Shown here: piece by piece, positions 17,345-25,717 of the stretch
Layout: each line of letters begins with the position of its first letter
Position numbering within the stretch: the first letter of the stretch is position 1
Assembly: GCA_016195965.1 (NCBI GenBank)
Contig: JACPYR010000010.1
Location: forward strand, 1-64,000
Source of the DNA: Nitrosomonadales bacterium
GTDB taxonomy: Bacteria; Pseudomonadota; Gammaproteobacteria; Burkholderiales; Gallionellaceae
Length of the DNA: 64,000 nt
Direction: 5' to 3'
Translations under genes and position numbers: made by a program
The notes under the pieces: generated by a model
Database searches by the model: none
Seen by the model: only the letters and a program-made list of their open reading frames with translations
Told to the model about the DNA's origin: nothing

Positions 17345-18484
17345 TTATTTCGGAATCTTCATCGCAGCATCTTCGAATGTCCCGGCCTCGGCATCTTCAT
17401 GGCACGCGCCGCAATTCGATTTGGTTTTCACCTTGGGAGAACGCCATATGGCATCGCTGATTTCAGCGTGCTTCTTGACCCAGTACGGCGTCTCGGTGAT
17501 GCGTAACGGCGCCTCACTCGCCTTGATCGAACGATTGATCTTGTAGGCGGCTTCCCTATCGCTGTGCTCGGCAGCATTGTTCAACAAAAAGGCCAGCACT
17601 GCGGCCTTGGTTGCATCGTCCAGTGCCAGATCGGTGCCAAAATGTTTGTTCTGTCCATCCATCAATTTTTGCCAGGAGCGCGCCGGCAACAAATTGGGGT
17701 GGAAGGCCAGATGACAGCCGCCGCATTCGTCGCGCCATTTTGCGTTGTCCGGCAATTTCGGGCCTACAAAGGCGACATGCAAGCCCGGTTGCGCACCCCC
17801 ATACCCCAGATGTTTGGCGACGGGCTCGTGCCAGGCGTAGAAGAACCACCAGATGCCAAACGCGATCGCTGCCGCTAGCAGCGCTACACCCACGCCATAA
17901 TGAGGTTTGGAAACAGCGCTGCCTTGCGCGGCTTCCTTGAAGCCTGTCACCATCGAACGCGGCAGATTTTCCTTGTGCAGCCAGCTTTCCATCGCCACAC
18001 CAGCCAGATGGCCTATCACCACCAGCAACATCACAATGGCGAGATAACCGTGTGCCTCCTTGAAAATTATTCCAGTCGAAACCGCCAGCCAACCTGCCAC
18101 CGCGCCATGCTGCTCTTCGCCACCCTGTGCAAACATCCCGGTCAGGCCGACCACCAGCCCTAAAGCTAGCAACAGGTAAACCGCCTGGCTGCCGGCGGGG
18201 TTGTGCCCGATATACCGGGCACCGCTGCCGGACAACGCCTGGCGAAGATAGCGCAAGCCCGCCAGCGGACTATACAAAAATTCGCTGAAGCGGGTGTAAT
18301 GCCCGCCCATGAAACCCCAGACCAAACGGAAGGCTATCAGACCCAGCATCAGGTATCCGAAGAAGGTGTGGAATGACAACCATAGATCGGACTCGCTGAC
18401 ATACCAGCAAGCGGCGAAACTGAGCGCAAACAGCCAGTGAAACACCCTTGTTGGCACATCCCAAACCAGAACTCGTTGATTCAT
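17345..18484 (-). CDS. Cytochrome b561 fused to a DHC-type diheme cytochrome c domain
   Basis: The N-terminal ~215 residues form a four-helix cytochrome b561-type membrane domain (VWDVPTRVFHWLFA; haem-ligand candidates H16, H39, H146, H159), plus an extra TM at about 197-217. The C-terminal ~130 residues carry two c-haem sites, C254-x2-C257-H258 and C358-x2-C361-H362, and align with the whole of the separate DHC encoded next. The protein would pass electrons across the membrane to its own tethered diheme domain and then to DHC or SHP. It is the third gene of the shp-dhc-cytb operon. Confidence 0.9.
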   Translation of the reverse strand: MNQRVLVWDVPTRVFHWLFALSFAACWYVSESDLWLSFHTFFGYLMLGLIAFRLVWGFMGGHYTRFSEFLYSPLAGLRYLRQALSGSGARYIGHNPAGSQAVYLLLALGLVVGLTGMFAQGGEEQHGAVAGWLAVSTGIIFKEAHGYLAIVMLLVVIGHLAGVAMESWLHKENLPRSMVTGFKEAAQGSAVSKPHYGVGVALLAAAIAFGIWWFFYAWHEPVAKHLGYGGAQPGLHVAFVGPKLPDNAKWRDECGGCHLAFHPNLLPARSWQKLMDGQNKHFGTDLALDDATKAAVLAFLLNNAAEHSDREAAYKINRSIKASEAPLRITETPYWVKKHAEISDAIWRSPKVKTKSNCGACHEDAEAGTFEDAAMKIPK

Positions 18485-18509
18485 GACGCCTCCGTTTGAT
18501 GTCGATTTA

Positions 18510-19070
18510 TCACTTGGGAATTCTGACCTTATCTTCGCTGAAATCGCCCTTTTCCGCGCCGCTGTGGCAAGCCTGGCAATTGGCCGGACTCTTCACCCTG
18601 GGGTTCTTCCACACGGCAGGTGAAATTTCGTGGCTGTCGTGCTTGCTCTTGAACCAGGCGCTTTCCGTGATGCGCAACGGAGCGGTCGGTGCGCGCCAGC
18701 GGTTGGATGCATTATCCACCAAATATGCGGTAATCTCCTTGGCGTCTGATGCATCCAGCGTAGCGTCAGAGCCAAAGTGTTTATCCAGCCCGGCCATCAA
18801 CTTGCGCCATGACTCGGCAGGCAACAACCCCGGCACATAAGCGATGTGGCAGTTGGAACATTCCTGCTTCCATTTGGCATTGGCCTGGATCGTTTGCAGC
18901 GAGCTGCCGCGGTTTTCACCGCCATATTTTCCGCCATGTTTGTCACTATTTCCTGCACTGCGATAACCTTCTTCCCTGTCATCATCGGCCTGTGCAGCGG
19001 ACAACGAAATGCCCAGCATCAACGCGACAACCGCAATAGCCAGCGGGAATTTTTTATCAGTTTTCAGCAT
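18510..19070 (-). CDS. Diheme cytochrome c (DHC)
   Basis: A signal peptide (about 1-29, ending SAAQA) is followed by a Gly/His/Asp-rich segment and two c-haem sites, C71-x2-C74-H75 and C165-x2-C168-H169. The spacing and the phrases LLPAESWRKLM and APLRITESAWF are those of DHC, the periplasmic electron-transfer partner of SHP. It lies between shp and the cytochrome b gene, as in other species with this cluster. Confidence 0.92.
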   Translation of the reverse strand: MLKTDKKFPLAIAVVALMLGISLSAAQADDDREEGYRSAGNSDKHGGKYGGENRGSSLQTIQANAKWKQECSNCHIAYVPGLLPAESWRKLMAGLDKHFGSDATLDASDAKEITAYLVDNASNRWRAPTAPLRITESAWFKSKHDSHEISPAVWKNPRVKSPANCQACHSGAEKGDFSEDKVRIPK

Positions 19071-19080
19071 GTCAGTCTCC

Positions 19081-19500
19081 TTATTTTTTAACAGTCAGCA
19101 AATAGCTCAGCACATCGCCTTTTTCCTGCGGCGTGCAAGCCCGCCCCAGCACATCGTTGCAATTTCGCTTGAACCATTTTTCCACCTTAGCCATATCGGT
19201 AAAGCGCTCCGCATTGGCCGATGGCGCGATAGGCTGGATAGCCTTGCCGGTGTCGGCATGCTTGCCTTGCGCGGCAGGATTGTCGGTATGACAGGAAGTG
19301 CAACTCCACTCCTTGCCGTGCTTGACCTTGAAAAACTGCTCACCGCGTGCGGCTGAAAATTCCTGGAAATTCGGCTCGCCGGCGGCAGCTGTTTTGAGGG
19401 TTGCCAAAACTTCATTGGGTGTCTGGGCAAATGCGGGCAGTGTTGTTAAACCCATGGCAGCGACGCCGAGCCAAACGAATGCAGAAGAGTAGCGAAACAT
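19081..19500 (-). CDS. shp: SHP-type monohaem cytochrome c (DUF1924)
   Basis: A periplasmic 139-residue protein with a signal peptide (cut after about residue 25, PAFAQ). One c-haem site C67-x2-C70-H71 and a cysteine pair in NCNDVLGRAC match the known SHP disulfide. SHP from Rhodobacter sphaeroides binds oxygen, with Asn as the distal ligand displaced on reduction, and accepts electrons from DHC. It is the first gene of a five-gene minus-strand operon (shp, dhc, cytb-DHC, regulator, kinase). AGGAGG lies before the ATG. Confidence 0.9.
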   Translation of the reverse strand: MFRYSSAFVWLGVAAMGLTTLPAFAQTPNEVLATLKTAAAGEPNFQEFSAARGEQFFKVKHGKEWSCTSCHTDNPAAQGKHADTGKAIQPIAPSANAERFTDMAKVEKWFKRNCNDVLGRACTPQEKGDVLSYLLTVKK

Positions 19501-19549
19501 TTTTTACCTCCTAAGTTGAGTTGCGAGGTGTGCAGGATAAAAAAGCAAG

Positions 19550-19566
19550 CTTAAGGAATGCTTAAG
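19550..19566 (-). promoter_or_regulatory. PmrA/QseB-type direct-repeat box upstream of shp
   Basis: On the minus strand CTTAAGCATTCCTTAAG is a direct repeat of CTTAAG spaced 11 bp. It matches the consensus half-sites described for PmrA/QseB regulators. A TATCCT hexamer 10 nt downstream can serve as the -10, with the box over the -35. The operon encodes a regulator of that subfamily. Confidence 0.7.
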
Positions 19567-19674
19567 TGCAAAAAATATTTTTTGGCAGAGTATCGGGAGT
19601 ATGGGGAGCGGCGGGTAATCGCTGTTGCAGAAGGCCTGGTCAGTCTTGAGCCGTCCCAGTTAAAGTAACGCGGC

Positions 19675-20631
19675 TCACTTCCCCCGAAATTCCCTCCGGT
19701 AACTCGACGGGGAGATTTTGAAGGCGCGGTTGAAGTGCTGGCGCAGCGAGGCGGGTGTTCCGAAGCCGGATTTTTCCGCTATCGCATCAATAGACTTGCC
19801 CGTTGTTTCGAGCAGCTGCTGGGCCAGCGCCAGCCGCTGATTCAACAGCCATGAGCTTACCGTTATGCCCATCGCCTGCTTGAAGCGCCGGGTGAAAGTC
19901 CTGCGCGTCATCAAGGCTTTTTCCGCGAGAGTGTCCAGGCTGTGCGGCTTATCCAGATTGCGTCGCGTCCAGTCCAGCACTCGGGCGAAGTGGTCTATCG
20001 CGGAAACATCGCGCACCGGCTGCTGGATGTATTGCGCCTGCCCGCCCTGTCGATGGGGAGAAACCACCATGCGCCGCGCAACCTGGTTGGCCACCTTGGC
20101 GCCGTAGCGTTGCCGCAACATGTGCAGGCAGCAGTCTATGGCCGCTGCCGTGCCCGCCGAGGTGATGATGTTGCCGTCGTCCACATACAGCACGTTGGAA
20201 TCCACTTGTATCAACGGATAGCGCCTGGCGAGTTCATCCGACCAGAACCAGTGCGTGGTGGCGCGGCGGCCATCCAGCAGTCCGGCGGCGGCCAGCACGA
20301 AAGAGCCCAGACATAAACCAACAATCTGCGCGCCGCGCCTATGCGCTTTTTGCAGTGCCTGCAATAAAGCGGGGGGCGGCGGCTCTGCCGGGTTGTGCCA
20401 GCTGGGCACGATGATGGTCGCAGCCTTGGGCAAATCCTTCAGCCCATGGCGCGTCTCTATCGTGAAGCCCGCAGACGTTTGCAGCTTCCCTTGCTCCACT
20501 GAACAGACCAGCAGCTCGAATTTCGGCATGCATGCGCCGGTCCTGTCCTCGCCGAAAACCGCGCAGGGTACGGAAAGATGAAACGGGCTGATGCCGTTGA
20601 AGGCAATTATTGCAACGGTATTTTCACGCAT
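19675..20631 (-). CDS. GlxA/FtrA-like regulator (DJ-1/PfpI domain plus AraC DNA-binding domain)
   Basis: An amidotransferase-like DJ-1/PfpI domain (about 5-180), with the nucleophile-elbow sequence VGLCLGSFVLAAAGLL, is followed by two AraC helix-turn-helix motifs (about 215-315, ending FNRAFKISPSSYRREF). Such proteins act as ligand-responsive activators. It is divergent from the isochorismatase gene at 20746, with a perfect 10-bp inverted repeat between them, so that gene is its probable target. A second protein of the same family is encoded at 31739-32707. Confidence 0.88.
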   Translation of the reverse strand: MRENTVAIIAFNGISPFHLSVPCAVFGEDRTGACMPKFELLVCSVEQGKLQTSAGFTIETRHGLKDLPKAATIIVPSWHNPAEPPPPALLQALQKAHRRGAQIVGLCLGSFVLAAAGLLDGRRATTHWFWSDELARRYPLIQVDSNVLYVDDGNIITSAGTAAAIDCCLHMLRQRYGAKVANQVARRMVVSPHRQGGQAQYIQQPVRDVSAIDHFARVLDWTRRNLDKPHSLDTLAEKALMTRRTFTRRFKQAMGITVSSWLLNQRLALAQQLLETTGKSIDAIAEKSGFGTPASLRQHFNRAFKISPSSYRREFRGK

Positions 20632-20648
20632 GGTTTACCTTTCACATT

Positions 20649-20683
20649 TGGCCCGAATTTGGCGAATTATGTCATTCGGGCCA
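20649..20683. promoter_or_regulatory. Inverted-repeat operator between the FtrA-like regulator and isochorismatase
   Basis: TGGCCCGAAT (20649-20658) and ATTCGGGCCA (20674-20683) are perfectly complementary, with a 15-nt spacer. It is the only strong dyad in the divergent intergenic region. Confidence 0.55.
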
Positions 20684-20745
20684 CTATTCCGCCAGAGCAC
20701 CTATCCAGATAATGGCTCCATCTCAACTTACCACCAGGAGCTGAT

Positions 20746-21373
20746 ATGTCGAACCGCCGCGCGTTGATAGTCATCGATGTCCAGAACGAATACGTCACCG
20801 GCAACCTGCCGATCGAGTATCCCGATATTCATTCGTCCCTTGCCAACATAGGCCTGGCGATAGATGCCGCCAAAGAGGCAGGCATTCCCATCGTAGTGGT
20901 GCAACAGTTTGCGCCCGTTGGTTCGCCGGTGTTTGCACAGGGCAGCCATGGCTGGGAACTGCACGATGTCGTAAGTTCTCGCACATGGGATCATTATTTC
21001 GAGAAAAAACTGCCCAGCGCCTTTGCCGGGACGAATCTTGCGGAATGGTTGAGTGAGCATAATATCGACACGCTGACCGTCGCAGGCTACATGACACACA
21101 ACTGCGACGACTCCACGATCAAGCACGCGTTCCATGCTGGCCTCGCGGTGGAGTTTCTTGCCGATGCGGCAGGCTCCCTGCCCTATCTCAACAAGGCGGG
21201 CAGCGCCAGCGCGGAAGAGATACATCGTACGTTCTCGGTCGCGATGCAAGCGCGCTTCTGCGGTGATGAGCACTGCCGAATGGATGATTTTGTTGTGCAC
21301 CAATGGAGTTGCAGAGCGCGACAATCTGTATCAATCCAACCAGCGCGCCCGTGCCGCTCGGATGGCCAAATGA
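20746..21373 (+). pseudogene. Isochorismatase-family cysteine hydrolase, frameshifted near its 3' end
   Basis: The first ~168 residues are a good isochorismatase-fold hydrolase: catalytic Asp in VIDVQNEY, Lys in FEKKLPSAF and the Cys in YMTHNCDDST. At about 21257 one extra base shifts the frame. The expected ending (MSTAEWMI...ERDNLYQSNQRARAARMAK) is found intact one frame over and stops at 21373. As written, the frame instead runs on into the acetyltransferase gene and gives a 367-residue chimera. It is either a real lesion or a sequence error. The substrate is unknown, and it is divergent from an FtrA-like regulator. Confidence 0.8.
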
Positions 21374-21849
21374 TAAAGCTTCGCCCCATAGAAACGGCTG
21401 ATATAACCGCTATTCTAAGCTGGCCGCCATATCCGCCAGAATTCGCGGAGCTGGATTATGCGTTGCGCAAGAATGGCTGGCTGGATGAGTTTCTGGATAA
21501 TCTGGATGCCAGGCTCTATGTGGCAGAGCAGGATGGCGAGATCGTCGCATTCACCCTGCTCGCCAGGACCAGCGCAACCGATGCGGAATATCGCATCGCG
21601 CTACGCGCCGACATGATCGGACAGGGCTTGGGCAAGACGCTCACCGCGATGACACTGGAAAAAGGTTTTGTTGAGATGCAACTGGACTGCATCCACCTGA
21701 TCGTCAGGAAAAATAATCCGCGCGCGATAGGCTTGTACCAGAGCCTGGGTTTCACCGGATGCGGCGAGTGTTTGCTGGAAGTAAACGGCAAGCCGGTAAA
21801 TTTCTTTACCATGAGAATGAACAGGAAAGTTCACATGCAATTTCCTTGA
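21370..21849 (+). CDS. GNAT-family N-acetyltransferase
   Basis: The 159-residue protein has the GNAT layout: IKLRPIETADI at the N-terminus, an acetyl-CoA loop around YRIALRADMIGQGLGKTL and the late RKNNPRAIGLYQSLGF motif typical of this family. The ATG at 21370 overlaps the restored isochorismatase stop as ATGA, so the two genes were translationally coupled. Without that coupling the gene has no Shine-Dalgarno, and the frameshift upstream may change its expression. Substrate unknown. Confidence 0.82.
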   Translation: MIKLRPIETADITAILSWPPYPPEFAELDYALRKNGWLDEFLDNLDARLYVAEQDGEIVAFTLLARTSATDAEYRIALRADMIGQGLGKTLTAMTLEKGFVEMQLDCIHLIVRKNNPRAIGLYQSLGFTGCGECLLEVNGKPVNFFTMRMNRKVHMQFP

Positions 21850-21945
21850 TATCGCGCATCGTATCCCATCAACACCCCAAGAATCGGGTGGCAACACCTC
21901 CGGGACTCGGCGATACTGCGCTTGATTCAACTTTTAGGATAAACC

Positions 21946-22636
21946 GTGAACCTAGCCAGCATAGTCAGACTATTTGCACTCGCCGCCATCTGGGGCGCTT
22001 CTTTTTTGTTCACGCGCATCGGCGCGCCGGTGCTGGGGCCGATAATCCTGATCGAATATCGCGTAGGCCTGGCGGCGGCATTTTTAATGCTCGTCGCCTT
22101 CTTTCTGCACAAGCCGCTTAACGCCAAGCTCCATTGGCAACATTACCTCATGCTGGGCATCTTCAACGGGGCATTGCCATTCCTGTTGTTCGGTTTTGCG
22201 GCACAGACGCTCACTGCATCCGCGCTGTGCATCCTCAACGCCACTTCGCCTATCTGGGGCGCGGTGATCGCCACGCGCTGAGCGGACGCACCATGCTGGG
22301 TTTGGCGCTGGGCGTCATTGGAGTCAGCCTCGTCGTCGGGGTTGATCATTTGGCCGCGCAACACGGCGCAGGTCTTGCGGTAACCGCAGCGCTGCTGGGC
22401 GCATTCTCCTTCGGTATCGCCATGAACTGTGAAGACCGCAAAGCAGCTTCTCAAATGCGCACGGCGGCATGTGGGCGGCGACCCTAGTCATCGCTCCCGC
22501 CGTTCCATTTGCATCGCTGACAAGCTCTCCGGGCACAGGCGTCATGCTGGCGGTCGCTGCGGTAGGCATCGTCCGCACGGCACTGGTCACCGGGTTTAAG
22601 CCCGTGACACTGATGAACTCACGAAGATTCGGCTGA
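21946..22636 (+). pseudogene. Decayed EamA/DMT-family permease
   Basis: A GTG with upstream AGGA opens a frame typical of EamA transporters (LAAIWGASFLFTRIGAPVLGP; SALCILNATSPIWGAVIA). It stops at 22279-22281. The family sequence resumes in another frame (LSGRTMLGLALGVIGVSLVVGVD, then LLGAFSFGIAMN) and again in a third (GGMWAATLVIAPAVPFASL). The last conserved helices are unrecognisable. At least three indels have occurred, so this is a genuine relic rather than one read error. Confidence 0.85.
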
Positions 22637-22749
22637 CAGCCAAAGAGTGCTCTCTCATTACCGGCAAGATAAAACTTCCCGAAGTTTTCCCAGCCCATCA
22701 AAAAAAACAAAATATTGACCACTTACCATCTAGTCAGTATCATGGCCGC

Positions 22750-23155
22750 ATGAATACACGCGATAAAATTTTACGGCTTGGCGAAAGACTCATGCGAACG
22801 CAGGGATTCAACGCTTTTAGCTATTACCACCTTGCCGATGCGCTGCAACTCAGGCCAGCCGCAATCCATTACCATTTTCCTACCAAGGATGCGCTAGCGC
22901 TGTCTATCATCAACCGCTCGCGAGAATCATTTTCCGCTTTTACAGAAATGGCCTCGCACGAGCCTAATCTACAGAAGCGACTCAATTTATTCATACAGAT
23001 TTTTTCCGAGAACGCCGCAGAAGATAGAATCTGTCTGATGGGCGCGCATTCTTGGCAAACGCGAGTTTCAGCGCATTGCCGATCAACTCATTAAAGACAT
23101 CTGTGCCTCCAAACCATCAACCACAAAATCCAATTCCAAGCACAAGGAGAAATGA
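22750..23155 (+). pseudogene. Truncated TetR-family regulator
   Basis: Residues 1-~60 form a normal TetR DNA-binding domain (MNTRDKILRLGERLMRTQGF...AIHYHFPTKDAL). The ligand domain runs to about RICLMGA and then ends in a short out-of-frame tail at 23094. In another frame a plausible tail (REFQRIADQLIKDI...) continues to a TGA at 23153-23155 that overlaps the next gene's ATG. Even with the frame restored the protein would be ~60 residues short, so both a deletion and a frameshift are likely. Confidence 0.7.
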
Positions 23156-24402
23156 TGCGGCGAGTCGTAATTACGGGCATGGGTGCCATCACCCCGCTAG
23201 GAAATGATGTTGTGACATTCTGGAAAAATCTTTCTGCCGGACAAAGCGGCGCAGGTCTGATCACACATTTTGACACCACAAAATTCAAAACACGCTTCGC
23301 TTGCGAAGTAAAAGATTTTGATGTGGAAAACTACCTCGAACGCAAGGAGGCACGCAAGACAGATCCGGTAACACATTACGCGATTGCCGCTGTTGATGAA
23401 GCGCTGGAGTCGTCCGGCCTGCTCGCGAGCGCAGTGGATCGTGATGAAGTGGGTGTCATCTGGGGCACAGGCATTGGCGGGATGCGCACCTTTGAAGAGC
23501 AGTTGATCGAATTCGGGAAAGGTGACGGCACACCGCGTTTCAATCCATTCTTTATTCCGAAAACATTGATTGATACCACTTTCGGTTGGCTGGCCATTCG
23601 TTACGGTTTTCGCGGAATTAATTACACAGCTGTATCTGCCTGTGCGACTTCAAACACCGTCATCATGGATGCATTCAATTACATCCGCTGGGGGAAGGCG
23701 GATGTAATAATCGCTGGCGGCTCTGAAGCCTCCATCACCATGGGTGGCATCGGCGGCTTCAACGCCATGAAAGCATTATCAACGCGCAACGATGATCCAC
23801 AGACAGCTTCGCGCCCGTATGACACTGAGCGGGATAGCTTTGTGATGGGCGAGGGGGCAGGTGCATTCGTGCTTGAAACGCTGGAGCATGCGCAACAGCG
23901 CGGAGCGAAGATTTATGCCGAAATCATCGGCGCCGGAATGTCGGCGGATGCATATCATCTGACGGCCACTCATCCCGATGGATTGGGCGTGCGCCTGGCA
24001 TTAAACCGGGCGCTTAAAGATGCTGGCATTCGTTGCGACGAGGTGGACTACATCAATACTCACGCAACCTCGACTCCCGATGGCGACTTGAATGAACTGA
24101 AAGCGATTCAAACCGTATTCGGGGCGCATGTGCAAAAAATGAACATCAGCGCCACGAAATCAATGACCGGGCATCTGTTGGGTGCAGCCGGTGCGGTAGA
24201 AGGAATCGCGTGCGTTAACGCGCTTCAACACGATCTTGTTCCGCCCACGATCAACGTCAATCAACTGGATTCTGGTGTGCCGGAAGGCTTTAACCTAACG
24301 CTTGGCAAGGCTGTGCAACGTAAAGTGAACATCGCGATGAGCAATACATTTGGTTTCGGCGGACACAACGCGATTGTGTTGTTCAAAAAATTCGCCAGTT
24401 AG
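23152..24402 (+). CDS. Beta-ketoacyl-ACP synthase II-like enzyme (FabF family)
   Basis: The 416-residue condensing enzyme has the complete Cys-His-His triad: C164 in VSACATSN, H304 in NTHATST and H341 in MTGHLLGA. It has the FabF-specific GMGAITPLG start and a GGSEA motif. It would extend fatty acyl-ACP with malonyl-ACP. It is not next to acpP, fabD or fabG, so it is probably an accessory copy rather than the main fabF. AAGGAG lies just before the ATG, which overlaps the stop of the truncated TetR gene. Confidence 0.9.
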   Translation: MMRRVVITGMGAITPLGNDVVTFWKNLSAGQSGAGLITHFDTTKFKTRFACEVKDFDVENYLERKEARKTDPVTHYAIAAVDEALESSGLLASAVDRDEVGVIWGTGIGGMRTFEEQLIEFGKGDGTPRFNPFFIPKTLIDTTFGWLAIRYGFRGINYTAVSACATSNTVIMDAFNYIRWGKADVIIAGGSEASITMGGIGGFNAMKALSTRNDDPQTASRPYDTERDSFVMGEGAGAFVLETLEHAQQRGAKIYAEIIGAGMSADAYHLTATHPDGLGVRLALNRALKDAGIRCDEVDYINTHATSTPDGDLNELKAIQTVFGAHVQKMNISATKSMTGHLLGAAGAVEGIACVNALQHDLVPPTINVNQLDSGVPEGFNLTLGKAVQRKVNIAMSNTFGFGGHNAIVLFKKFAS

Positions 24403-24643
24403 ACACCGATGAGCCCGGTACTTGATCCCATATTTCAGAGGATATTTACGTGATGAGAAAACAGGCGGCGATATTCTGAATATCGAAAGTGAGGTTCTAA
24501 AAGTTGCAGCATCACGCTTACGCCCTGATCGCGGCTTCGTGACTATCCGTAGAGACGGAAACAAGCGGCCAGTAACAGCCAGCTGAGCATGTGGTACAAA
24601 TCAATCGCAAATAACCGATTTAGCATATGAAAAGATTTAATCT

Positions 24644-25000
24644 ATGAAGAAAGAATATAAGGGAAGTTGTCATTGTGGCAGAATTCAATTTACTTTCTCA
24701 GCACCAGAAATTGTGCGTGTGCTGCGTTGCAATTGCTCCATCTGTCGTCGCAAGGGAGCAACAATGACTGAATTTACAGTTGGTCCAGACGAAATAAAAA
24801 TTGAAGCACAAGCTGATTGTTTAGCCACTTATCAGTTTGGCAGCAAAGTTGCCAAGCACCATTTTTGCAATAAGTGCGGTATTTATCCCTTTCACCAACC
24901 AGCCAGTAAGCCAGATCACTATCGCATTAATGTAGGATGTATTGAAGGTGTAGATTCGTTGTCGCTTCCTTCCAGGGTTTTCGATGGCGCTTCATTGTAA
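24644..25000 (+). CDS. GFA/CENP-V-family zinc protein
   Basis: The 118-residue protein has the zinc cysteines of the GFA fold: CHCG near the N-terminus, CNCSICRRKG, and CNKCG near residue 75. Family members are annotated as glutathione-dependent formaldehyde-activating-like, but few have known activity. It is intact, unlike the GFA gene at 25230. It stands alone with a modest A-rich leader. Confidence 0.85.
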   Translation: MKKEYKGSCHCGRIQFTFSAPEIVRVLRCNCSICRRKGATMTEFTVGPDEIKIEAQADCLATYQFGSKVAKHHFCNKCGIYPFHQPASKPDHYRINVGCIEGVDSLSLPSRVFDGASL

Positions 25001-25229
25001 ATAAAAAACTGTAAGTCGCCTTTGGGTTGTTGGGAGAAGTTAGTTCCGCCGAAATACTGATCTGATAGCTGCCGGTCGTGACTGTTTCCAGCGTGTCGAA
25101 ATTTATCCTTTTCCGCCCCCATCGCCATGCGACCGCCACACCCTCGAAAGCGGTCTGTCGCCCCCCCAATCACTTGGCGATTATCTCCATTAAATTATTT
25201 GGGCTGTTTAATCAAAGAAGGCGTCACAC

Positions 25230-25622
25230 ATGCACAAGGGTAGCTGTCTCTGCGGAGCGGTAGGAGATGAAATAACCAGTCAGATGGGGTCGGTAGTGCT
25301 TTGCCACTGTTCGCGCTGCCGCGAAGCAAAGACTCTGCGTTTGGCGCCGTGTCTGTCGTTCCCGCCGCTGACTTTCACATCGTCAAAGGGCAGGAGTCCC
25401 TGCGCAGCTACCGGACTGATGCTGATGCCCATCGGGTATTTTGCGGCAACTGCGGATCGCCCATCATCGGCAAGCGCGACAGCTCGCCCGAGATCGTGCG
25501 CGCGCATCGGCACACTGGATGCGCCGCTAGACACTAAAGTCTCCATGCACATTTATGCGGGCTCGAAGGCGGAGTGGTATGAAATACTCGACGATGCGCC
25601 GCAGCACGAAGAGCGTCCATAG
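25230..25622 (+). pseudogene. GFA-family gene with two compensating frameshifts
   Basis: The frame stays open for 130 codons, but only its ends make sense: an N-terminus GSCLCGAV...CHCSRCREAK and a C-terminus LDTKVSMHIYAGSKAEWYEI. The family core (SAFGAVSVVPAADFHIV...RVFCGNCGSPI) is encoded one frame away, between about 25330 and 25505. A 1-base loss near 25330 and a 1-base gain near 25503 explain this. The product as written would lose the second zinc pair. Confidence 0.8.
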
Positions 25623-25623
25623 G

Positions 25624-25707
25624 TCGATCGGCCAACTCGCCAAATTAACCGGCGCATCACCCAAGGCGATACGCCTTTACGAATCCATCGGCTTGATTCC
25701 CTCTTGA
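25624..25707 (+). pseudogene. N-terminal fragment of a MerR regulator gene
   Basis: Encodes IGQLAKLTGASPKAIRLYES and four more residues before a TGA. A 54-base run (25648-25701) is identical to 35519-35572 in the intact MerR gene. It has no start codon and no continuation. Confidence 0.8.
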
Positions 25708-25717
25708 CTGCACCAAC

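Noticed and set aside
24413-24586. 55-codon open frame after the fabF-like gene
   Set aside because: It has no usable start codon and no recognised domain; at most a relic.
24919-25173. Minus-strand ORFs of 80-84 codons
   Set aside because: They overlap the intact GFA gene, exist in two frames and match no family I know.
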